NCBI GenBank assembly: GCA_900552195.1
Contig: URYO01000055.1
Coordinates: 1-7,663, forward strand
Length of the DNA: 7,663 nucleotides
Reading direction: 5' to 3'
From: an uncultured Sutterella sp.
GTDB lineage: Bacteria; Pseudomonadota; Gammaproteobacteria; Burkholderiales; Burkholderiaceae_F
A model generated the notes under the pieces. The model saw only the letters and a list, made by a program, of their open reading frames with translations, did no database searches and was not told where the DNA came from. A program made the translations under genes and the position numbers. Shown here in pieces: positions 1-7,060 of the stretch. The stretch's first letter is position 1. Each line of letters starts with the position of its first letter.

Positions 1-740
1 GCTATGACAACACTTTGTTCAGGAATCTGAATATAAACTTCAGATCCGATTTCTAAGCCGTGATTTCCGCGAATAAATCCGACGACGTTTAAGCCGTTAG
101 GAAGTCTTAAGGTTACTTCTCCGCCTTTTTCTTTCTGGGGAAGACGGGAGACTTGTCCGAAGAGGAAACAGCGGCTGCGTTCCTCAGGTTTGTCTTTAGA
201 AACGGTGGCGGCAGACGCCTTGAATAAAGCTAAAACGCTTTTACCAACTTGCAGATCCAAGAGCTGACGGCTTTCGAGCGTAACACTTGAGCGGAGGTAT
301 TGACCTTCGCAAACTTTCATCTTGACCTTGCACATCGACATTCCGCCGTGAATGTCTTCAATCACGCACGGAATGATGTTGCGGATACTCATGCGCAGGG
401 CAACGGAGGCCAGCGCCGCTAATTTCGGCGATTCTCCGCCCTGAATGTCCTCCAAAATTTGGTTTCTGACTTTATTTAAGGCCGCTGAGGCTTCTAAGAC
501 AGCTTCGCCGGCAGCTGTGACGTGGGCTCCGCCGCCGGAGTTGCCGCCGACCGTTTTTTCAACAAGAGGTTCACCGGCAAGCGCGGACAAGGTTTCGATT
601 GCCTGCCATGCCGCTTTATAGCTGATACCGGCGCTTCGGGCCGCTTCCGAAATACTTCCGTACTGCTTAATACGCTGAAGAACGTCGATTCTTTTATCCA
701 CAACATTTTGGGAAAGTGCGTCGGAAATATTCAGGGCCAT
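1..740 (-). CDS. modE: ModE, molybdate-responsive transcriptional regulator (3' end cut by window edge)
   Basis: My translation from ATG at 740 runs open for 246 codons to the left edge. Residues about 15-82 form a winged helix-turn-helix with the ModE-type stretch SISEAARSAGISYKAAWQAI (29-48) and a wing rich in glycine (GGNSGGGAHVT, 65-75). Residues about 118-181 (starting RMSIRNIIP) and 190 to the end are two Mop/TOBE domains that bind molybdate in this family. The last visible residues (IQIPEQSVVI) match the end of family members, so probably fewer than ten residues are missing. The start has a good ribosome site, AAGGA six bases upstream. In the family, the molybdate-loaded dimer represses modABC and activates some molybdoenzyme genes. 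It is divergent from modA, with an operator-like repeat between them. Identification is firm. Confidence 0.93.
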   Translation of the reverse strand, partial: MALNISDALSQNVVDKRIDVLQRIKQYGSISEAARSAGISYKAAWQAIETLSALAGEPLVEKTVGGNSGGGAHVTAAGEAVLEASAALNKVRNQILEDIQGGESPKLAALASVALRMSIRNIIPCVIEDIHGGMSMCKVKMKVCEGQYLRSSVTLESRQLLDLQVGKSVLALFKASAATVSKDKPEERSRCFLFGQVSRLPQKEKGGEVTLRLPNGLNVVGFIRGNHGLEIGSEVYIQIPEQSVVI

Positions 741-764
741 TTCTTTTCCTTGTCTAAACGAATA

Positions 765-795
765 TTGTTATTTTATCGATATTCATGTTTAGAAT
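765..795 (+). promoter_or_regulatory. Candidate modABC promoter
   Basis: A -10-like TAGAAT (790-795) lies inside the right half of the ModE operator, with TTGTTA (765-770) as a possible -35. The 19-base spacing is longer than ideal. A -10 box inside the operator would fit repression by blocking polymerase. Transcription would start near 802, leaving about 45 bases of leader before ATG 847. This is a weak sequence-only call. Confidence 0.35.
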
Positions 796-797
796 AA
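770..797 (-). promoter_or_regulatory. Candidate modE promoter
   Basis: On the minus strand TAAAAT (775-770) could be a -10 box, with TTATTC (797-792) sixteen bases upstream as a poor -35. The elements overlap the operator, which would allow ModE to control its own gene. The -35 match is weak, so this is tentative. Confidence 0.25.
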
Positions 798-801
798 CGA
801 T
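775..801. promoter_or_regulatory. Probable ModE operator between modE and modA
   Basis: The arms ATCGATATTC (775-784) and GAATAACGAT (792-801) are inverted copies matching at 9 of 10 positions, separated by seven bases. The ATCG/CGAT ends with TAT/ATA cores resemble known ModE sites (from memory of the E. coli modA operator; spacing may differ by a base). It lies 34 bases from the modE start and 45 bases from the preferred modA start, so it can control both. The assignment rests on the symmetry plus the adjacent modE and modA genes. Confidence 0.75.
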
Positions 802-846
802 AAAGTAGTTCTTATGCTTGGTTACATTATAGCTAACGAGGATGTT

Positions 847-1596
847 ATGAAGAAAATAGTTGTCGGTCTCTCTGCTGTTTTAGCTCTTTCTGTTGCCGGC
901 GTCTCCGCTGCGGAAATTAACGTTGCCGTTGCGGCGAACTTTACCGCTCCGATTAAAGAAATTTCCGCTATTTACGAAAAGGAAAGCGGAAACAAGATTC
1001 TTGCCTCTTTCGGCGCCACAGGCGCTTTCTACGCACAGATTAAAAATGGTGCGCCTTACCAGGTTTTGTTTGCAGCCGACGCTAAAACACCTAAGAAAAT
1101 CGTAGACGAGGGACTCGGTATCGATGCCAAACCGTATGCTTTCGGAAAATTGGTTCTTTGGAGTGCTGCCGATAATTTTGTTAAGCAGGATCCGAACTTC
1201 ATTCTCTCAGACGAAGTTAAAAAGATCGTTGTTGCAAATCCGAAGTTAGCTCCTTACGGTGAAGCTGCATACCAGACAATGGAAAAATGGGGCAATCTTA
1301 AAAAGGCTGAATCTAAATTTGTGACGGGCGACAATATCGGAAAGACATTCCAGTTTGCTAAAACCGCCAACGCGCAAGTCGGTTTCGTGGCATTGTCTCA
1401 AGTCTTTAAAAACGGCAAAATCACTTCCGGTTCAGGCTGGATTATTCCGGCAGACTGCTACAAGCCTATTCGCCAGGATTCCGTTATCCTGAATCCGGGT
1501 AAAGACAGCAAGGCCGTGGCAGACTTTATGAAGTTTATGGCGACAAGCCCGAAGGTTCAGGCGGTTATTGATTCCTACGGCTACAGCACAAAGTAA
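847..1596 (+). CDS. modA: ModA, periplasmic molybdate-binding protein
   Basis: A 249-residue periplasmic binding protein that delivers molybdate (and usually tungstate) to the ModBC transporter. Residues 1-21 are a signal peptide (MKK, a hydrophobic core, then VSA) with likely cleavage before AEINVAVAANF. Family stretches are visible: AANFTAPIKEI (29-39), SFGATGAFYAQIKNGAP (54-70), KLVLWSA (101-107), NPKLAPYGEAA (131-141) and GFVALSQ (179-185). I chose ATG 847 over the in-frame ATG 814. It has GAGG (838-841) just upstream and gives a normal signal peptide, whereas the 814 start has no ribosome site and adds eleven residues (MLGYIIANEDV) before it. The NFT and GATG loops point to the ModA branch common in Betaproteobacteria and Azotobacter ModA2 rather than the E. 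coli branch with serine-rich loops. That assignment is from memory of the families. First gene of modABC. Confidence 0.95.
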   Translation: MKKIVVGLSAVLALSVAGVSAAEINVAVAANFTAPIKEISAIYEKESGNKILASFGATGAFYAQIKNGAPYQVLFAADAKTPKKIVDEGLGIDAKPYAFGKLVLWSAADNFVKQDPNFILSDEVKKIVVANPKLAPYGEAAYQTMEKWGNLKKAESKFVTGDNIGKTFQFAKTANAQVGFVALSQVFKNGKITSGSGWIIPADCYKPIRQDSVILNPGKDSKAVADFMKFMATSPKVQAVIDSYGYSTK

Positions 1597-1614
1597 TTAA
1601 GAAATAGGACCGAC

Positions 1615-2295
1615 ATGTTTACTGCGGAAGAACTGCTTCCTATTAAGCTGACGTTAGAGCTGGCATTGATTACGACTGTCTTCTTGCTTTTGGTGGCAAC
1701 ACCGCTGGCTTGGTGGCTGTCGCACACTCAATCAAAATGGCGGGCTCCGATCAGCTCAATTGTCACACTACCGTTGGTTCTTCCGCCGAGCGTCCTGGGC
1801 TTTTACCTCTTGGTGGCCATGGGACCGTCAGGTCCTCTTGGAAAACTGACAGAAGCTTTAGGCATCGGACTTCTGACATTTACTTTTCCGGGGCTGGTGA
1901 TCGGCAGTATTGTTTATTCGATGCCGTTTGCCGTGCAGCCGCTGCAAGCGGCCTTTGGGTCGATCGGCAAGCGCCCCTTGGAAGTGGCCGCAACGCTGGG
2001 CGCAAAGCCCCTGGATGCCTTCTTTAATGTTGTTCTGCCTCTTGCCAAGCCCGGTTTTGTTACGGCGGCACTTCTCACATTTGCCCATACCATCGGGGAG
2101 TTCGGCGTTGTTTTGATGATCGGCGGGAATGTTCCGGGTAAAACGCAGGTCGTCTCCACGGAAATTTACAGTTATGTTGAGGCAATGGAGTACAGCAAAG
2201 CGCATTGGCTGGCCGGCGGCATGGTGGTCTTTAGCTTCTTTGTTTTGCTCGGCTTAACGCTTTTGAATCGCCACAACGAGCGCGTTATGCCTTAA
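1615..2295 (+). CDS. modB: ModB, molybdate ABC transporter permease
   Basis: A 226-residue inner-membrane protein, the usual ModB length. Hydrophobic segments are visible at about 9-36, 45-69, 85-108, 146-170 and 197-217. The EAA loop that docks on the ATPase is clear at 123-147 (EVAATLGA, then LPLAKPG), and the following stretch TFAHTIGEFGVVLMIGG (155-171) is typical of ModB and the related sulfate permeases. In this family a homodimer forms the channel. It starts 18 bases after the modA stop and has AGGA (1606-1609) five bases before ATG. Genes modA and modC on either side settle molybdate over sulfate as the substrate. Confidence 0.95.
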   Translation: MFTAEELLPIKLTLELALITTVFLLLVATPLAWWLSHTQSKWRAPISSIVTLPLVLPPSVLGFYLLVAMGPSGPLGKLTEALGIGLLTFTFPGLVIGSIVYSMPFAVQPLQAAFGSIGKRPLEVAATLGAKPLDAFFNVVLPLAKPGFVTAALLTFAHTIGEFGVVLMIGGNVPGKTQVVSTEIYSYVEAMEYSKAHWLAGGMVVFSFFVLLGLTLLNRHNERVMP

Positions 2296-2316
2296 TTTTC
2301 TCGACTTCTAATCTGT

Positions 2317-3405
2317 ATGTCTGATTCTTTAAGTTCCGCTTCTCTGCTGCTTCTTCGTGAAGACGGTTTCAGGCTGGAATGTTCATTTGAGTTCCCGAAT
2401 TCCGGAATTACAGTTCTTTTCGGAGCGTCCGGCTCTGGAAAAACAACGGTTCTTCGCTGTATTGCAGGATTGGAGCGGGCAAAGGGTTTTGTTAAGGTCG
2501 ACGGCGTTTATTGGCAAAACGACGAACAAAAACTTTTTCTACCGACTTGGGAGCGGCCTTTAGGCTATGTGTTTCAAGAGGCGTCGCTTTTTCCTCATCT
2601 GACTGCGAAGCAAAATATCGAATTTGCGGTTAAGCGCAGCAAATCGACGGATGCCCGCTCCCGTATGGAAGAAGCGATTGATTTATTGGGCATTTGTGGC
2701 CTTCTCGGGCGAAAGCCTGCTCAGCTCTCGGGCGGTGAGCGCCAGCGTGTGGCAATTGCGCGTGCTGTCGCAACAGAGCCCAAAATCATGCTTTTTGACG
2801 AGCCGCTGGCGGCGCTGGATTTCAAAAGGAAGTCCGAGATTATGCCTTGGCTTGAGAAGCTCAAGACCAACCTCAAAATTCCGATGCTTTATGTCACGCA
2901 CTCTGCGGAAGAAGTACTGCATCTTGCCGACAATCTCATCGTGATGGAAGACGGCAGGATCAAAACTTCCGGAGCTTTGACTGATGTTCTTGCCAATATC
3001 AATTTGCCGATCAAAATCGGTGAGGATACAGGTGTTCTCCTAAAAGGCAAAATTGTCTCCAAGGACAAAGAATGGTCACTGATGACTGTTGACTGCGGCA
3101 ACATCGCTCTGCATATCGGAGATAACGGCCAGCCGATCGGAAGTCCGGCGTCGTTGCGAATATTAGCCAGAGAGGTGGTATTTGCAAAAGAGAAGCCGAG
3201 CGGTCTGTCGGTTCAGAATGCTTTCGAAGGTGTTGTCGAAGAGATTTCGGTGCAGAAGGATTCCTCGGGTGCCCTGATACGAGCAAACTGCTCGGGACAG
3301 ATCATCGTCGGTAAATTAACACGCAAAGCGCTCAGCGAATTAGACATAAAAGAAGGGAGCCAAATTTGGCTCCTCATCAAAAGTGTTGCGCTGCTTTCTG
3401 TTTAG
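2317..3405 (+). CDS. modC: ModC, molybdate ABC transporter ATP-binding protein
   Basis: A 362-residue ATPase that powers molybdate import through ModB. The ABC motifs are complete: Walker A GASGSGKT (36-43), Q-loop glutamine in VFQEASLFPHL (Q87), signature LSGGERQR (137-144), Walker B IMLFDEP (157-163) and switch histidine in YVTHS (H195). The C-terminal part from about 294 is a Mop/TOBE-like domain, which marks ModC among the import ATPases and is thought to sense molybdate. The gene begins 21 bases after modB, and I see no purine-rich ribosome site in that gap, so translation may be coupled to modB. Its TAG stop lies inside the end of the convergent gene at 3402-4259, a four-base overlap. 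No clear rightward terminator follows it. Confidence 0.94.
   Translation: MSDSLSSASLLLLREDGFRLECSFEFPNSGITVLFGASGSGKTTVLRCIAGLERAKGFVKVDGVYWQNDEQKLFLPTWERPLGYVFQEASLFPHLTAKQNIEFAVKRSKSTDARSRMEEAIDLLGICGLLGRKPAQLSGGERQRVAIARAVATEPKIMLFDEPLAALDFKRKSEIMPWLEKLKTNLKIPMLYVTHSAEEVLHLADNLIVMEDGRIKTSGALTDVLANINLPIKIGEDTGVLLKGKIVSKDKEWSLMTVDCGNIALHIGDNGQPIGSPASLRILAREVVFAKEKPSGLSVQNAFEGVVEEISVQKDSSGALIRANCSGQIIVGKLTRKALSELDIKEGSQIWLLIKSVALLSV
3345..3373 (-). terminator. Intrinsic terminator of the leftward aroQ-accBC-prmA run, inside modC
   Basis: A perfect 18-base palindrome, GGAGCCAAATTTGGCTCC (3356-3373), can fold with a stem of at least seven pairs and an AATT loop. Read leftward it is followed by CTTCTTTTA, a U-rich tail. 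Read rightward the tail is TCATCAAAAG, which would not terminate. It sits 28 bases past the stop of the DUF3426-type gene, a normal terminator distance, but lies within the last codons of modC. Confidence 0.7.
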
Positions 3406-4259
3406 TCTTCCAAGACCTTCACTTTGTAAGAAGTCGGTCTGCCATCATCGAAACTAAACGGAATAGTGATATTGGCGGTACCGCCGCCGGTAATGAGATC
3501 AACCTTCGGATCTGTCTTGTATTCGGCAGGTTCGAAGATTTTTTGTATTCTGGAGTTGCTTGCGCCTTCAAGAGTGAGCTGAATAACGGGCAGCTTCTGA
3601 CTCCGCATATCCTGATTCTGGATCTGAAGCTTTAACTCCCACTGTCCCGGAGAAATGGCATTGACTTGGTTGGACAAGACGACCGGAGTTCTCAGAGGCG
3701 GGCAGTAGAGATAATCACAGCTTTGCTGAGAAAGTGTATTCAGAGGCTCTTTTTTCAGGATTTCGGGTTGCAGGAACAGCGTTACCTGCCATGCGGCAAG
3801 AATCACAAAGCACAGGCAGATAAAAAGCATGATGGAGCGAACGATTCCCGGAGTGCGGGACGGATCCGTCGGATCTCCGAGGTCATCTTCGGGCGGAAGG
3901 ATAACGCCGTCGCTACCTTTAACGCCGAACTTCTCAATAGGGTCAGGAGCAGGTTTCGTCTCAGACTTCGTTTCTTTAGGAGTCTCTTCTTTTTTCAAAG
4001 GTGCGGAAAGTTCAGAAATATCCTTTGAGAGCGAAGCCATCAATGCCTTCGGATCTTTCGGACGTTCCTGAGGAGGCTGAGCCGCCGGAGCGGGTTCGCC
4101 CGGACGAACAGAAGCGGTCGGAAGCTTAAAGTCTTCGGGAAGTTTTTTCAGGTCAGCAGGGACGATTTTCGGAATATCTCTCTGCTTCTGATTTCCGCCC
4201 AGTGAAGGTTCGGACGGGAAGTTGTAGTGATTCGAATCTCCCTCGAATTTAGGTTCCAT
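3402..4259 (-). CDS. DUF3426-type single-pass membrane protein without the N-terminal zinc ribbon
   Basis: A 285-residue protein of unknown function. Residues 1-138 are hydrophilic, rich in Pro, Lys and Glu and probably disordered. Residues about 139-163 (IVRSIMLFICLCFVILAAWQVTLFL region) are one membrane segment. Residues 164-285 form a likely periplasmic domain containing CDYLYCPPLR (181-190) and FEPAEY (242-247), stretches I recognise from the DUF3426 family that often follows prmA in Betaproteobacteria. Typical members begin with a CxxC zinc ribbon. Here no cysteine precedes residue 148, and the in-frame upstream extension has none either. I chose ATG 4259 because GAGG lies five bases before it. 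The longer start at 4325 would overlap prmA by 49 bases. The gene follows prmA by 17 bases and is the last of the leftward run. Confidence 0.75.
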   Translation of the reverse strand: MEPKFEGDSNHYNFPSEPSLGGNQKQRDIPKIVPADLKKLPEDFKLPTASVRPGEPAPAAQPPQERPKDPKALMASLSKDISELSAPLKKEETPKETKSETKPAPDPIEKFGVKGSDGVILPPEDDLGDPTDPSRTPGIVRSIMLFICLCFVILAAWQVTLFLQPEILKKEPLNTLSQQSCDYLYCPPLRTPVVLSNQVNAISPGQWELKLQIQNQDMRSQKLPVIQLTLEGASNSRIQKIFEPAEYKTDPKVDLITGGGTANITIPFSFDDGRPTSYKVKVLED

Positions 4260-4276
4260 AGCCGCCTCTTTTCTAA

Positions 4277-5176
4277 TTAGTGAATCTGACCGGCCAAACA
4301 AATCCAGCCGTCCATAGACTTCCAAACAGAAAGCGGAGAGTCAGGACGATAAGAGCCATAAACCTCGATCAATTCTTCTGCCTGTCTTTCCAAAATGCCG
4401 GAAAGAACGAGATAACCGCCTTTTTTCACGCGCGCCAAAAGTGCCGGCGCTAAGAGTCGAAGCGGATTGCTGAGGATGTTTGCCACAACGACATCGAATT
4501 TTTCGTCCGGCATATCCTTCGGCAGATAGAAGCTGGCGTCTGCCCGGTTCACTTCTGCATTATAGTCGGCGGCCTCGATGGCCTGAGGATCGATGTCCGT
4601 ACCGAGCACTTTGGAAGCCCCAAGTTTCTTGGCGGCAACAGCCAAAATTCCGGATCCGCAGCCGTAATCCAGAACGGATTTTCCTTCCAAATTATGGTCA
4701 TGCAGCCACTCCAGACACAGACGTGTGGTCGGATGTGTTCCGGTACCGAAAGCAACGCCCGGATCCAGACGGATATTGATGGCGTCGGGATTGGGCGGTT
4801 CATGCCAGGACGGAACGATCCAAAGATCGCCGGCAATCTGAGTCGGTGTGAACTGGGCCTGCGTGATGCGAACCCAGTCATTGTCCGGAACTTCCGTTCT
4901 GCCCTCGAGAACTGGTTTTTTAAGACCTTGTTCTTTGAGCGCAGCTTCTAATGCGCCTTCCATGTCGAAGTCGTCTCCGCAGAGGACTTTAAGACGGGAG
5001 CTGTCCCAAGCGAAATCATCAATCTCGATTCCCGGTTCTCCGAAAATCGGTTTTTCACGTTCGGTTTCGGCGTCCGCGTCCTCGATAGAAACCGAGTAGG
5101 CGCCCTTATCCATTAAGAAGTCGGTCAAAGGCTCGACTTCCTTTTTGTCCGTCAGCAGAGAGTATTCGAATAACAT
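4277..5176 (-). CDS. prmA: PrmA, ribosomal protein L11 methyltransferase
   Basis: A 299-residue SAM-dependent methyltransferase, close to the usual family length. The N-terminal domain (about 1-100, including SVSIEDADAE at 28-37) recognises L11. The catalytic domain carries GTGTHPTTRLCLEWL (144-158), the SAM-binding loop VLDYGCGSG (168-176), the acidic GTDIDPQA (192-199) and the VVANIL motif (230-235), all characteristic of PrmA. In E. coli the enzyme trimethylates the N-terminus and two lysines of L11 and is dispensable. The start is 11 bases after accC. The only ribosome-site candidate is a TAAGG overlapping the accC stop, so expression is probably coupled to accC. Confidence 0.95.
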   Translation of the reverse strand: MLFEYSLLTDKKEVEPLTDFLMDKGAYSVSIEDADAETEREKPIFGEPGIEIDDFAWDSSRLKVLCGDDFDMEGALEAALKEQGLKKPVLEGRTEVPDNDWVRITQAQFTPTQIAGDLWIVPSWHEPPNPDAINIRLDPGVAFGTGTHPTTRLCLEWLHDHNLEGKSVLDYGCGSGILAVAAKKLGASKVLGTDIDPQAIEAADYNAEVNRADASFYLPKDMPDEKFDVVVANILSNPLRLLAPALLARVKKGGYLVLSGILERQAEELIEVYGSYRPDSPLSVWKSMDGWICLAGQIH

Positions 5177-5187
5177 GAGTAACAGCC

Positions 5188-6546
5188 TTATTTCTTCACA
5201 GATTCGCGGTGTGCCAGCTTCTCTTCCAGATAGTGAATGCTCACGCCGCCCTGAAGGAACTTCTGATCGATCATCATTTCGCGGTGCAGCGGAATGTTGG
5301 TCGAGATGCCTTCAATAACGGTTTCGGAAAGTGCCGTGCGCATTCTGGCGATAGCCTGGTCACGGGTGTCACCGTAAGTGATGAGCTTGCCGATCATGGA
5401 GTCGTAATGAGGAGGAATGAAGTAACCGGGGTAGACGTGAGAGTCGACACGAACACCGGGGCCGCCGGGCTGATGCAGTGTTGTGATGCGGCCGGGGCTG
5501 GGGATGAAGCGATACGGATCTTCAGCGTTGATACGGCACTCAATCGCGTGACCCTTGATCTGAATGTCGCGCTGACGATAACGAAGTTTTTCGCCTGCGG
5601 CAATGCGAATCTGTTCCTGAACCAGATCAACACCGGTGACGAACTCTGTGACCGGGTGTTCCACCTGAATACGGGTGTTCATTTCAATGAAGTAGAACTC
5701 ACCGTTTTCGTAGAGGAACTCAAACGTGCCTGCGCCGCGGTAGCCGATCTTGCGGCAGCCTTCGGCACAGCGCTCTCCGATCTTTTCAATCGCGCGGCGG
5801 GGAATGCCGATGGCCGGAGACTCTTCGATGACTTTCTGGTTGCGGCGCTGCATGGAACAGTCGCGTTCACCGAGCCAAATCGCATTGCGGAAGTTGTCGG
5901 CGAGAACCTGAATCTCAATGTGACGTGGGTTTTCAAGGAATTTTTCCAGATAAACCGTGTCGTTGCCGAAAGCGGCTTTTGCTTCCTGCTTGGTGGTGTT
6001 GACGGCGTTAATCAATGCAGCTTCGGTATGAACGACTTTCATACCGCGTCCGCCGCCGCCACCCGAGGCTTTAATGATGACTGGGTAGCCGACAGAGCGG
6101 GCAATCTTGATGATTTCCGAAGGGTCATCAGGCAGGGCGCCGCCGGAACCGGGGACGCAGGGAACGCCGGCGTCGATCATGGCTTGTTTGGCAGATACCT
6201 TATCGCCCATCAGGCGGATCGTTTCGGGACGCGGGCCGATAAAGACGAAACCGCTGGACTCCACGCGTTCAGCGAAATCGGCGTTTTCAGAAAGGAAACC
6301 GTAGCCGGGATGGATCGCTTCGGCATCAGTGACTTCGGCAGCACTGATAAGAGCCGGCATGTTCAAATAGCTTTGATGAACAGGGGCAGGTCCGATACAA
6401 ACGGATTCGTCGGCGAGGCGAACGTACTTGGCATCCGTATCTGCAAGCGAGTGGGCAACCACCGTTTTAATGCCCATTTCCTTACAGGCGCGCTGAATGC
6501 GAAGTGCGATTTCTCCGCGGTTGGCAATCAAAATCTTACCGAACAT
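5188..6546 (-). CDS. accC: AccC, biotin carboxylase subunit of acetyl-CoA carboxylase
   Basis: A 452-residue ATP-grasp enzyme that carboxylates the biotin on AccB using ATP and bicarbonate, the first half-reaction of malonyl-CoA formation. Visible landmarks are the N-terminal [11 protein letters not shown] (4-14), [10 protein letters not shown] (79-88), the glycine-rich ATP lid SGGGGGRGM (161-169), [16 protein letters not shown] (227-242) and [14 protein letters not shown] (288-301). The functional residues known from E. coli AccC fall at the same numbers: K116, K159, H209, K238, E276, E288, N290, R292, E296 and R338. It follows accB by 13 bases, the normal pairing for the bacterial enzyme. 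The ribosome site is weak (TGAG), which fits coupled translation. AccA and AccD must be encoded elsewhere. Confidence 0.98.
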   Translation of the reverse strand: MFGKILIANRGEIALRIQRACKEMGIKTVVAHSLADTDAKYVRLADESVCIGPAPVHQSYLNMPALISAAEVTDAEAIHPGYGFLSENADFAERVESSGFVFIGPRPETIRLMGDKVSAKQAMIDAGVPCVPGSGGALPDDPSEIIKIARSVGYPVIIKASGGGGGRGMKVVHTEAALINAVNTTKQEAKAAFGNDTVYLEKFLENPRHIEIQVLADNFRNAIWLGERDCSMQRRNQKVIEESPAIGIPRRAIEKIGERCAEGCRKIGYRGAGTFEFLYENGEFYFIEMNTRIQVEHPVTEFVTGVDLVQEQIRIAAGEKLRYRQRDIQIKGHAIECRINAEDPYRFIPSPGRITTLHQPGGPGVRVDSHVYPGYFIPPHYDSMIGKLITYGDTRDQAIARMRTALSETVIEGISTNIPLHREMMIDQKFLQGGVSIHYLEEKLAHRESVKK

Positions 6547-6559
6547 AGGGGCTCACTGA

Positions 6560-7027
6560 TTATTCGATGACGAAAAGCGGCTGGCCGAATTCGACCGGAG
6601 AACCGTTATCCACAAGAATTTCTTTCACTGTGCCGCTGACTTCGGCTTCAATTTCATTGAGAAGCTTCATGGCTTCAATGATGCACAGCGTGTCGCCTTT
6701 CTTAACCTGGGTGCCGACTTCTACGAAAGGATCGGCGCCGGGGCTCGGAGCTCTATAGAAAGTACCGACCATCGGGCTTGTTACCTGAGTACCGCTCGGG
6801 GAGTTAGAGGCCGGAGCGGCAGAAGGAGCAACAGGGGCTGCGGAGGGTGTAGGAGCGGCCGGGGCCGGAGCTGCCTGCGGGATCTCGATAATCGCCGGTG
6901 CGGCTTGAGCGGCTTGGGCAGGGCGGTTTACGATTCTGACGTGGTCGCCTTCTTCATTGATTTCGATTTCGGCGATGCCGGAAGCCTGAACTAAATCGAT
7001 CAATGTTTTAAGTTTTCTCAAGTCCAT
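6560..7027 (-). CDS. accB: AccB, biotin carboxyl carrier protein of acetyl-CoA carboxylase
   Basis: A 155-residue carrier protein, near the E. coli length. Residues 1-35 are the N-terminal domain ([23 protein letters not shown]) that contacts AccC. Residues about 36-78 are a flexible linker of Ala and Pro. Residues 79-155 are the biotinyl domain with [12 protein letters not shown] (118-129), where K121 is the expected biotinylation site. The protruding thumb typical of AccB is present in [17 protein letters not shown] (89-105), which separates it from carriers of other biotin enzymes. It starts 33 bases after aroQ and has AAGG about eight bases before ATG. The gap is AT-rich (TATATATAA at 7041-7049), but I could not match it to a convincing promoter. 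Confidence 0.97.
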   Translation of the reverse strand: MDLRKLKTLIDLVQASGIAEIEINEEGDHVRIVNRPAQAAQAAPAIIEIPQAAPAPAAPTPSAAPVAPSAAPASNSPSGTQVTSPMVGTFYRAPSPGADPFVEVGTQVKKGDTLCIIEAMKLLNEIEAEVSGTVKEILVDNGSPVEFGQPLFVIE

Positions 7028-7060
7028 AGAAATGCCTTTCTATATATAAATTAGGGAAAA

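Noticed and set aside
522..797. A 91-codon plus-strand frame opposite the start of modE.
   Set aside because: It is antisense to a clear ModE winged-helix domain and runs through the operator region, so it is a shadow frame.
814..846. In-frame upstream ATG that would extend ModA by eleven residues.
   Set aside because: It has no ribosome site and would put MLGYIIANEDV before a normal signal peptide. ATG 847 has GAGG upstream.
3474..3485. Palindrome GGCGGTACCGCC near the end of the DUF3426-type gene, considered as a terminator for modC.
   Set aside because: No T tract follows on either strand, and it encodes part of a glycine-rich turn, so chance is likely.
3503..3544. CTTCG...CGAAG followed by a run of six Ts on the plus strand, considered as the modC terminator.
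   Set aside because: The stem is only five pairs with a loop of over 20 bases, too weak to call.
5209..6570. A 453-codon open frame on the plus strand covering almost all of accC.
   Set aside because: It is exactly antisense to a full-length AccC with every functional residue in place. Its translation has no recognisable domain, and long antisense frames are common opposite codon-biased genes.
7028..7060. AT-rich aroQ-accB gap with TATATATAA, considered as an internal accB promoter.
   Set aside because: No acceptable -35 lies 16-18 bases upstream of any possible -10 register.
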